Source: an uncultured Gemmatimonadales bacterium
GTDB lineage: Bacteria; Gemmatimonadota; Gemmatimonadetes; Longimicrobiales; Gaopeijiaceae
Direction: 5' to 3'
NCBI GenBank assembly: GCA_937983085.1
Contig: CALJKZ010000375.1
Span: 1 to 48,139 of the forward strand
Length of the DNA: 48,139 nt
The translations under genes were made by a program, and so were the position numbers. Positions within the stretch are counted from its first letter, which is position 1; each line of letters opens with the position of its first letter. The notes beneath the pieces were generated by a model that saw nothing but the letters and a program-made list of their open reading frames with translations, was not told the DNA's origin and ran no database searches. Of the stretch, positions 25,865-32,740 are shown one piece after another.

Positions 25865-27380
25865 GGGACGCTCCAAGCAGCGCCAGGATCTCGTCCGACT
25901 CCTTCGGATGGCTCAGGACGTCGATGGCCAGGTCCGAATCGCCGTTGATGCCCGCGTGGTCGGCCAAACGGGTTCGCAGACGTCGCAGGAAGCCATCCAA
26001 CTGGCCTTCCCGGGCACCCTGAAGGAGTACTGCGCATCGCTCCGCGTCGCCGGAGACGATGTCACCCTCGTCGGCTCGCACTTCCTCTGCGAGTGCCTCC
26101 TCCAGGCGATCCGCGTCGAGGACCGGGCTCTTGACGTCGAGCACGCAAAAGAAAGCCAGGTCCGGGCTCGCGGCACGACGTGTGATCTCTTCAATGAAGA
26201 CGGCCCGCGGAACCCGGCCGCCATCCGACTCCTCCGGGGTGAGTCCGGCCGTGGCCGACGCCCTCCCAGCGCTTCCGTCCACGAGCACCGGCTTCGCGCC
26301 CGCGGCTATAGACTGTTTGATCCGCAGCCCGAGCTCGCGGAAGTCCAAGCCACCGGAGAGGCAGTCATCCGCACCGGCCTCCAGGATCTGGATCCGATCG
26401 GTGGACCTGACTGCGTCGTCGGACGCGAACACGATGGCCGCCCGCGTCAGCGGCCGGAGGGCCATGCACGCCTGGATGGCATCCTTCACCCGCTGCCTCG
26501 GGGCGTGGATGAGTACCGCTCCGTACTTCACGTCCGACTGGGCCCGGGCGACCGCTTCGAACGGCTCGGTCACCACGTCGGCCTCGAAGGCACGGGTGGC
26601 CCAGGCCTCCAAGTCGGATGCGTGGGACGCACCGAGGGACACCAACAGCAATCGGTCCGCGTCGATCCCGGCCCGGTCGACCCCCCGACGAGCCGGATAG
26701 CTTTCCGGAGCCCGCAACCCCTTCCCCGCCCTGAGCTCCAGAGAGATGGTCTCCTCCCGCTGCCCCGGGACCGGCACGGACTTGGAGACCGTGATCTGGC
26801 AGAGGCCGTCGTTGCGTTTCTCCAGGAGCAGTCGGCCCGTCGTCGCGTGGACCAGCCAATCCGCCGAGGACGGTAGGGACGTCGCACCCCCATCCACGGA
26901 GAACGTGGTCAGGATCGTCGCCGCGTGGTCGCGGGTCCACCCCAGATAGGTCGATCCCAGAAGCGACTTGGCGCCGCCGGTCAGGAACATGGAGCCGGGG
27001 TCCACGGCGATGCGCTCGACGTCGGGCCCGACGAGGAGATCGAGTTCCTCGACGACCTCCTCAGGCTCGATGGAACGGATCGCCCGAAGCTCGAAGTCGT
27101 CCTTGAAGCCCACGATGCGGAGCACGCCCCCGAGCCATGCATCATGGAGATCGAAGCCCCATGCCTTGGCCACCCCGAGGATGCTCTCGGCGTCACTGTT
27201 CGTGACCAGGAGGGACGGCTCTCCCCGGTCGACACCCGCGTGGATGAACTGAAGGGCCGCGACCATCTTCTCAGGTCCCGGAGCGCCCACCACGAGGTAG
27301 CTGCCCCCGGCTTGGAGCCCGCCGACGCGGGCGTCGAGGGGGGCGATTCCCGAGGGAACCATGTGGATGTCAGGCGTCAT
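25848..27380 (-). CDS. KaiC/RecA-like + REC-like + degenerate GGDEF protein (BcsE-like regulator candidate)
   Basis: 510 residues from ATG 27380, with GAGGT upstream at good spacing. Residues 1-230 resemble KaiC/RadA: VPSGIAPLDARVGGLQAGG and a degenerate Walker A, GAPGPEKM (32-39), that has lost GK-T/S, with a Walker B-like RIAVD. Residues 242-360 look like a receiver domain (EAGADDCLSGGLDF), but the phospho-acceptor position reads LIHAP. Residues 391-490 resemble a GGDEF domain, with FFCVLDVKS and IVSGDAERCAVLLQG where GGDEF should be. The same order of inactive NTPase, REC and GGDEF modules is known in BcsE, the c-di-GMP sensor of cellulose secretion. As first gene of the operon I infer a cytosolic regulator of the synthase. 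Confidence 0.66.
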   Translation of the reverse strand: MTPDIHMVPSGIAPLDARVGGLQAGGSYLVVGAPGPEKMVAALQFIHAGVDRGEPSLLVTNSDAESILGVAKAWGFDLHDAWLGGVLRIVGFKDDFELRAIRSIEPEEVVEELDLLVGPDVERIAVDPGSMFLTGGAKSLLGSTYLGWTRDHAATILTTFSVDGGATSLPSSADWLVHATTGRLLLEKRNDGLCQITVSKSVPVPGQREETISLELRAGKGLRAPESYPARRGVDRAGIDADRLLLVSLGASHASDLEAWATRAFEADVVTEPFEAVARAQSDVKYGAVLIHAPRQRVKDAIQACMALRPLTRAAIVFASDDAVRSTDRIQILEAGADDCLSGGLDFRELGLRIKQSIAAGAKPVLVDGSAGRASATAGLTPEESDGGRVPRAVFIEEITRRAASPDLAFFCVLDVKSPVLDADRLEEALAEEVRADEGDIVSGDAERCAVLLQGAREGQLDGFLRRLRTRLADHAGINGDSDLAIDVLSHPKESDEILALLGASHGDAE

Positions 27381-27614
27381 GACGGCACCTCGGTGCAGGT
27401 GTCGCACACGCCGGAGTCGTTGGGGGGGCTGTATGTGGGGACACGGTCTGGTTCGTCCGGTCGATTGATCAAGGAAACAATCTACACGCTCAGCCCCCCC
27501 AGACCGAGCGATACGCGGCTCCATCGTCGGAGCGTGTAAGGCCTCCGCGATGGCCACGCGGGGCTGGAATGTGGCAAGAAGCGGGCCGGAACCGACCCGC
27601 GTAGCGCGAAAACG

Positions 27615-28262
27615 CTATTCCTGACGGAGTGAGCGAGCCACGAAGTCGACGATGACGCCGTCGAGCCACTCCTCGCCGAACGCGTCCGCCGCTACCTCCA
27701 GTTCGGAACTCGGACGTTCCGCCACCGGATCGAGCCAGAAGCGGGCGAGAATGACATTCTCTGCGGCCACGAGTTCAAGGACGGATCCAGGCACCGGGGG
27801 ACGCTCATCGAATGGGGCCGAGCGAGGCACCAGCCGAAAGCGAAGCGTCCCCATCTCGTCGATTCGGTCATCGATGAGCGAGTGGTGGCGGGCGATACGG
27901 AGCCGGAAGACCAGGTCCTCGAGTCGCGGTCGGGCGATGGATCGCAGTCGGTCGAACGCCCGACCCGCCTGAACCGGTTGCAGCCGGTCCGGTTCCCGCG
28001 CCTCAGGGACCGTCTCCGAGGGATTGGTGTCGCGCGAGAGCCTCGCCCTCCACCGCGAGGCCGTCTTCGGCGTCACGCGTCTGGGGGCCCGCTCAGGTCC
28101 ACGTTCCGGTGTACTCGATTCTTGGGGTGTAACGACCGGCGGGGTAGACGGCGCGTTCGACGCCGAATCCGGCAGGGTGGACGGAGGCATCGATACCGAA
28201 TCCGTCGGTTCCGGCGGTGCCGGTTCATCCGTGAACCAGGGATCGAAAAGCGGATCGTCCAC
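27615..28262 (-). CDS. Hypothetical protein with Pro/Ser-rich N-terminus
   Basis: 215 residues. The first 100 are rich in Pro, Ser, Thr and Glu (PPEPTDSVSMPPSTLPDS) and probably disordered. The C-terminal half looks folded, with LEDLVFRLRIARHHSLIDD and EEWLDGVIVDFVARSLRQE. No signal peptide, membrane helix or known domain was recognised. It starts seven bases after the stop of the 28270 gene, so the two are probably co-transcribed. It is separated from the exopolysaccharide operon by 234 bases. A regulatory or scaffold role is guesswork. Confidence 0.7.
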   Translation of the reverse strand: MDDPLFDPWFTDEPAPPEPTDSVSMPPSTLPDSASNAPSTPPVVTPQESSTPERGPERAPRRVTPKTASRWRARLSRDTNPSETVPEAREPDRLQPVQAGRAFDRLRSIARPRLEDLVFRLRIARHHSLIDDRIDEMGTLRFRLVPRSAPFDERPPVPGSVLELVAAENVILARFWLDPVAERPSSELEVAADAFGEEWLDGVIVDFVARSLRQE

Positions 28263-28269
28263 GAGTCGA

Positions 28270-28740
28270 TCAGTCCAGATCCAGAGCGTCGCGCACGAAC
28301 GTCATGAACTGTTCACGAACCCACAACTCATCGACGTCGACAGCGGGCACCGAACCCATCTCGTGCATTTCGCCCAGCCCCTCGGAACTCCACCGCCGCG
28401 CGAAGAGGCGATCGGGCTCCGGGTCACCCCAGACGAGTTCGATGGTCCAGCGCTTGGGGTCGTCGAAGTCCATGGCGCCTTTCCGCGGATACACGTGCAT
28501 CCTGAGGTTGGGCGGATACGCATCCAAGAACTCCTGGTATACGACTCGGTGGCCGGCCTGTTGGAGCCTGTCCGCCACCTCGCGCGTGTGCGGTAGAGCG
28601 AACTGCCTGAGGTGTTCAGCGCCCTTCTTTCGGGCGTTCTCGAGCTTGAAGGCGCGTTGGACCATGCGCCGGGTTTCATCCTGCTTTCGGCGCTCGTAGT
28701 CCGAGAGCAGGGACTCGAGAGGGTCGTTGGTGGAGTTCAA
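28270..28740 (-). CDS. Hypothetical cytosolic protein
   Basis: 156 residues. The first 60 are charged and helical (SLLSDYERRKQDETRRMVQR), followed by a more compact part with MHVYPRKGAMDFDDPKRW and ELVWGDPEPDRLF. No signal or membrane segment is visible and I do not recognise a family. It is the upstream member of a two-gene leftward unit, with the SGNH hydrolase operon ending 175 bases further upstream. Confidence 0.7.
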   Translation of the reverse strand: MNSTNDPLESLLSDYERRKQDETRRMVQRAFKLENARKKGAEHLRQFALPHTREVADRLQQAGHRVVYQEFLDAYPPNLRMHVYPRKGAMDFDDPKRWTIELVWGDPEPDRLFARRWSSEGLGEMHEMGSVPAVDVDELWVREQFMTFVRDALDLD

Positions 28741-28785
28741 GTCAAGTCGTCGGTGGGGGGTGCGTGCGCGCGGATTTCGAGGACC

Positions 28786-28813
28786 CGCGCTTCTAAAGTG
28801 ACACCAAAGCGCG
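28786..28813. repeat. 7-bp inverted repeat in the upstream region of the 28270 gene
   Basis: CGCGCTT (28786-28792) and AAGCGCG (28807-28813) form a perfect inverted repeat with a 14-base AT-richer centre, in the 175-base gap between the SGNH gene and the 28270 gene. It lies about 50-70 bases before that gene's start, so an operator or the end of the upstream operon are both possible. No T tract follows it. Confidence 0.3.
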
Positions 28814-28915
28814 CCACGATGCCAGTTTCGGGCTACCCTCGGACCGGGAAGCGGTGAGAGCCGGGGACTCTGCTCACTCTAAGCGCGCGTTCAACCCCGG
28901 GAGGTCGGCCCTACT

Positions 28916-30106
28916 TCAGCCTGCTCCGGCCATCCGCTGGGCGATGGAGTCCTCGAGCAGCCGGTAGAGCGTCAGGTGCCCGTCAGGGGACAGATGAGTG
29001 TCTACCTCCCCGTACAGCACGACACCGTCGTCGTGAGCTTGTCGGAAGGCGGGCAAGGCGTCTACCACGGAGATCCCGCGCTCTCGTAGTTCCTCGCGCA
29101 ACAGATCGTTTGGTTGGTCGAGATCCAACGCGGCCGTCTCGAGTCCGAACGCCTGCGAATGGGACGCGAACAGGTCATCGTCGACTTGGTACTGCGCGGG
29201 AACGAGGACGACCAGCATCGGAGTCGATGCGGCATCCGCATGGCCCTTGAGTTCTTCGAGCATGCCCGCCGTGACCTCCCACGCCGGATCATCGGCTCGC
29301 GACCGCATGATCGTCCAGGGCACGTAGTCGGCGGAGAGGCCGAGCCGGATGCGCAAAGACTGGCTTCGCGTCTTCGCGAAGACGAACAGGTGTGACCTGG
29401 TTTCGAGCGCATCGTTGAGGGGTCGGGCAATCCCATCGATCCACTGAGCCGGCGAGAGGCTCAGGGGGATCCGGAAGCGGGCTCTCTCCGCTGGAGGACG
29501 GGGGGGAAAGTACTCGATTCGGCGCCCGACAACGTCGTTCCCTACGAAGACCGATACGAGCAACAACGGATAGCGATATCTGTCGAGCCTGCTCCGCCCG
29601 AACAGCAAGTAGTGGGGGGTGTCCCATGCGCCGACCGCCGTATTTCGGACGGCGACGCTGCGACCTGCGACGGACAACGAGTCTTCGATCAGACCCGCCA
29701 GGCTGGACTCGTGCTCGACCTGAAGAGCCGCCATGAACGAGTCGCCGAGCAGCAGTATGCTGTCCGCGACGGACCGTCCGCCCGCACCTGTTCGGAAGCC
29801 TTCGACATCGGTCCGCATCCGAACCGTCCGCTCACCGGTGTTCACGCGGGTGTCGAGGTTCGTCGCGTGCCGCCAACCCAGTGAGTCGACAGGTACCCAG
29901 ATGTCAGGCCGAAGGAGAATCAGTTGCTGCGGAACCACGATCCGGACTGCGGCCTCGGCGACGAGAAGGGCCACGACGAGCGACCCGACGAGCAGCACGA
30001 GATTGCCCGCAATGGCCTTCAGCCGCCCTTTCGCAGTGGGCGACTCCGGGCGAGCGTCATCGGCACCGTCGGGGTCGTCCTCGCGGGTCGCGTCCGGGTC
30101 CGCCAT
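28916..30106 (-). CDS. SGNH/GDSL-fold hydrolase with N-terminal membrane anchor
   Basis: 396 residues. An acidic cytosolic N-terminus leads into one helix, AGNLVLLVGSLVVALLVAEAAVRI (about 33-56). The extracytoplasmic domain has SGNH blocks: ILLLGDSFMAAL (Ser), the Gly/Asn block VFVGNDVVG, and the Asp/His pair in DTHLSPDGH. Such proteins add or remove acyl groups on surface glycans. Here it follows NodU-type carbamoyltransferase, SxtJ and DUF5989 genes, a recurrent set in exopolysaccharide and natural-product loci. The start is three bases after the DUF5989 stop. Substrate unknown. Confidence 0.85.
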   Translation of the reverse strand: MADPDATREDDPDGADDARPESPTAKGRLKAIAGNLVLLVGSLVVALLVAEAAVRIVVPQQLILLRPDIWVPVDSLGWRHATNLDTRVNTGERTVRMRTDVEGFRTGAGGRSVADSILLLGDSFMAALQVEHESSLAGLIEDSLSVAGRSVAVRNTAVGAWDTPHYLLFGRSRLDRYRYPLLLVSVFVGNDVVGRRIEYFPPRPPAERARFRIPLSLSPAQWIDGIARPLNDALETRSHLFVFAKTRSQSLRIRLGLSADYVPWTIMRSRADDPAWEVTAGMLEELKGHADAASTPMLVVLVPAQYQVDDDLFASHSQAFGLETAALDLDQPNDLLREELRERGISVVDALPAFRQAHDDGVVLYGEVDTHLSPDGHLTLYRLLEDSIAQRMAGAG

Positions 30107-30109
30107 CCG

Positions 30110-30259
30110 TTAGAAGATCGTATAGATGAAGGGTGCCAGAGCCGAACCCTGGGCAAAGACGAGGAGGGCCCCCACGAACATGAGCACGAGGATGATGGGA
30201 AGAAGCCACCACTTCTTCCGCACCTTCATGAAGGCCCAGATCTCCTTGAGCAAACTCAT
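30110..30259 (-). CDS. DUF5989 family small membrane protein (49 aa)
   Basis: Translation from ATG 30259 gives 49 residues: a basic MSLLKEIWAFMKVRKKWW start, one helix LLPIILVLMFVGALLVFA, then QGSALAPFIYTIF and TAA. Length, the KVRKKWWLLP motif and the SALAPFIYTIF ending are characteristic of DUF5989. It lies between the SxtJ and SGNH genes, the usual position. It is probably an inner-membrane helper of the carbamoyl or acyl modification of a glycan; its function is not established for the family. Confidence 0.9.
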   Translation of the reverse strand: MSLLKEIWAFMKVRKKWWLLPIILVLMFVGALLVFAQGSALAPFIYTIF

Positions 30260-30297
30260 TCAATACGTCCTGTCGTTTGTGCGTTGAGGGTCAGGCC

Positions 30298-30696
30298 CTA
30301 GAACTGGCGCGTGAGGTCACTGTGTCGCTCTTCCGACAATGGTTGCCAGAAGCTTCCGTCGGATGGCTCGTGACGAATGGGCTTGCGTCCCAACAGCCGC
30401 ATGATCAAACCGGTCGGGGTGAGAACGAGGAAGTAGACCACACCCAGGAAGATGGGCGTCGTGACCTTGGAGATGGCGAGAGCCATCTTCATCCAACCGG
30501 AGTAGACCGGTCCGAGCTTGCCTGGGATCGCGGCTCCGAGGATCCAAAGAGATCCCCCGAGGCCCACCATGACCCACATCGGGGTCAAGTGCGCGCGCCA
30601 CCAGAGGATCCCGGCCAGGGCAAAGAACGCGGTTCCGACGGGAAACGCGAACCGGCGTCCATCAGACGCCGTGAACTCAGTCGAGCTCGAATTCAT
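30298..30696 (-). CDS. SxtJ family membrane protein
   Basis: 132 residues from ATG 30696; a GTG one codon earlier is possible. Hydrophobic segments are PVGTAFFALAGILWW, MWVMVGLGGSLWILGAAI and TTPIFLGVVYFLVLTPTGLIMRLLG. The sequences GPVYSGWMKMALAISKVTTPI and GRKPI are typical of SxtJ. It overlaps the end of the carbamoyltransferase gene by 20 bases, so the two are co-translated. SxtJ proteins accompany NodU-type carbamoyltransferases in many bacteria, but their biochemical role is unknown. Confidence 0.88.
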   Translation of the reverse strand: MNSSSTEFTASDGRRFAFPVGTAFFALAGILWWRAHLTPMWVMVGLGGSLWILGAAIPGKLGPVYSGWMKMALAISKVTTPIFLGVVYFLVLTPTGLIMRLLGRKPIRHEPSDGSFWQPLSEERHSDLTRQF

Positions 30697-32506
30697 CACG
30701 CCAATCTCCTTCTTCTTCGAGCTCGGGCTGCTCGCGCTTGTCGAGCAGATAGGGTCCTACAACGAGGTAGTCCATCTCAGTTCGCATGAAGCAGACGTAC
30801 GCGTCTTCAGGGGTACAAACGATGGGCTCGCCCCGCACGTTGAACGATGTGTTCACCACGAGACCGCACCCGGTGAGTTCGTCGAACCTCGAGATGAGGT
30901 CGAAGTAGTCCGGACTGCGGTCGCGGCTCACGGTCTGCACGCGGGCCGAGTAGTCCACATGGGTGATGGCGGGCACATCCGAACGGGGAACGTTCAGCTT
31001 GTCGATGCCGAACAGGGCTTCCTGTTCCTCGGTCATCGGCTTCCGAATCTCCTCGCGTACCGGGCTCACCAGGAGCATGTAGGGGGACTCGGACTCGAGG
31101 TCGAAGTAGTCGGAAGCGCGATGCTCGAGCACGCTGGGCGCAAACGGACGGAAGCTCTCCCGATACTTGATCTTGAGGTTCATCTTCTTCTGCATCTCGG
31201 GGCTCCTCGGATCCCCGATGATGCTCCGGCTCCCAAGGGCACGCGGTCCGAACTCCATCCGACCGTTGAACCAACCGATGACGTTCTCGCTGGCGATCAA
31301 TTGCGCAGTGCGGTCGATGAGTTCGTCCCGATCGAGGCGTTGGTACACCGCCCCGAACCTGTCCAGTCGCTTCTTGATGTCGTCGGGAGAGAAATCCGGC
31401 CCCAGGTACGCTCCGTGCATGCCATCCCGGCGGCCATTGAGCGTCCGGGGTTTCTTCAGGTGTCGGTGCCAGATGAGTTGTGCGACGCCTAACGCACCGC
31501 CTGCGTCGCCGGCGGCCGGTTGAATCCAGAGCCGGTCGAACATTCCGCTCCGCAGCACTTTCCCATTCGCCACGCAATTCAGCGCGACTCCTCCGGCCAG
31601 AACGAGATTCTTGGAGCCGGTCTCGCGGCGGGCCGTCTTCGCCATGCGCATCACGATCTCTTCGCAGGCGTCCTGGACAGACCGTGCCAGGTCCATCTCC
31701 CGCTGAGAGATTCGCGTCTCGGGTGTCCGAGGCGGGCCGCCGAACAAGTCGTCGAAGGCAGGGCTGGTCATGGTGAGGCCGCCCAGGTAGTTGAAATACT
31801 CCTGGTTGAGCACGAACGAACCGTCCTCCCGAAGATCCATCAACTCAGTGAGGATCTTGTCCAGATACTTCGGCTCTCCGTAGGGCGCCAAGCCCATGAC
31901 CTTGTACTCACCCGAGTTGACCTTGAAGCCGGTGTAGTACGTGAAGGCGGAGTACACGAGGCCCAGGGAGTCCGGCCAGTGCAATTCCCGGGTCAACTCG
32001 ATGTCGTTGCCCCGCCCGATGCCGATGGACGCCGTCGCCCACTCACCCACGCCATCCATCGTGAGGATCGCGGCCTCCTCGAAGGGAGAGGGCAAGAAGG
32101 CGCTCGCTGCATGCGACTCATGGTGCTCGGCAAAGAGGATCTCGCCGGCATACCCGAGTTCGCTCGCGATGTCGTCCTTCTGGAAGAGCTTTTCCTTGAT
32201 CCAGAGCGGGCCGGCCTTGAGGAAGGAACCGAACCCGCCGGGCGCGATGGACAGGTACGTCTCGAGGATTCGCTCGAACTTGAGGAGTGGCTTGTCATAA
32301 AAGCCGACATAGTCGAGGTCCTCGACGGAGATCCCCTCCCGCGAAAGACAGAAGTCAACGGCATTTCGCGGAAAGGAAGCGTCACCTTTCTTGCGCGTGA
32401 ATCGTTCTTCCTGACCCGCCGCCACGATCTCGCCGTCCTTGAGGAGGGCAGCCGCGCTGTCGTGGTAGTACGCAGAAATCCCGAGAATGTATGTAGGTGT
32501 GCTCAT
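30677..32506 (-). CDS. NodU/CmcH-type O-carbamoyltransferase
   Basis: 609 residues, the full length of the family. The N-terminal YrdC/Kae1-like part shows ILGISAYYHDSAAALL, AEHHESHAASAFL (metal histidines), KVMGLAPYGEP and LVLAGGVALNCVANGKVL. The C-terminal domain has the NodU signature RMEFGPRALGSRSIIGDPR, RPFAPSVL and NTSFNVRGEPIVCTPEDA. It uses carbamoyl phosphate and ATP to carbamoylate a hydroxyl, here most likely on a sugar, in the cytosol. It heads the leftward operon with SxtJ, DUF5989 and SGNH genes. Acceptor unknown. Confidence 0.95.
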   Translation of the reverse strand: MSTPTYILGISAYYHDSAAALLKDGEIVAAGQEERFTRKKGDASFPRNAVDFCLSREGISVEDLDYVGFYDKPLLKFERILETYLSIAPGGFGSFLKAGPLWIKEKLFQKDDIASELGYAGEILFAEHHESHAASAFLPSPFEEAAILTMDGVGEWATASIGIGRGNDIELTRELHWPDSLGLVYSAFTYYTGFKVNSGEYKVMGLAPYGEPKYLDKILTELMDLREDGSFVLNQEYFNYLGGLTMTSPAFDDLFGGPPRTPETRISQREMDLARSVQDACEEIVMRMAKTARRETGSKNLVLAGGVALNCVANGKVLRSGMFDRLWIQPAAGDAGGALGVAQLIWHRHLKKPRTLNGRRDGMHGAYLGPDFSPDDIKKRLDRFGAVYQRLDRDELIDRTAQLIASENVIGWFNGRMEFGPRALGSRSIIGDPRSPEMQKKMNLKIKYRESFRPFAPSVLEHRASDYFDLESESPYMLLVSPVREEIRKPMTEEQEALFGIDKLNVPRSDVPAITHVDYSARVQTVSRDRSPDYFDLISRFDELTGCGLVVNTSFNVRGEPIVCTPEDAYVCFMRTEMDYLVVGPYLLDKREQPELEEEGDWRDEFELD

Positions 32507-32533
32507 CGAGCCGGGGGAGCGTTGAGTAGGTTC

Positions 32534-32546
32534 GTCCGAATCGGAC
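32534..32546. promoter_or_regulatory. Palindrome upstream of the carbamoyltransferase gene
   Basis: GTCCGA-A-TCGGAC is a perfect 6+1+6 inverted repeat, 28-40 bases before the carbamoyltransferase start in the 234-base gap shared with the divergent 32741 gene. It could be an operator or a leader hairpin of the leftward mRNA. No GEMM-like or other riboswitch core was seen in this gap. Confidence 0.3.
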
Positions 32547-32740
32547 TCTCGCGTTCATCTCTCTGTGAACACTTGCACTCTGCGCAGTGGGAAGCAACAA
32601 GACTGGAACCCAGGCCCCGCCTTCTCGCTTCTGGATGAAGAGGCGCCCCGAAATTCACCCTGTCTAAATCGGGTCCGCTGAACCTATCATTAGAAGTCAG
32701 GCAGTTCAGTGACCTAGCAGACGTGTTCAGCACATAGACC

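Noticed and set aside
25848..27380. Reading the KaiC-like protein as an active diguanylate cyclase or circadian KaiC
   Set aside because: The GGDEF motif and Walker A are both degenerate, and only one KaiC-like domain is present.
27565..27585. Possible sigma54 site beginning TGGCAAGA
   Set aside because: The GG half is present but no TTGC element follows at the required spacing, and the strand points away from the exopolysaccharide operon.
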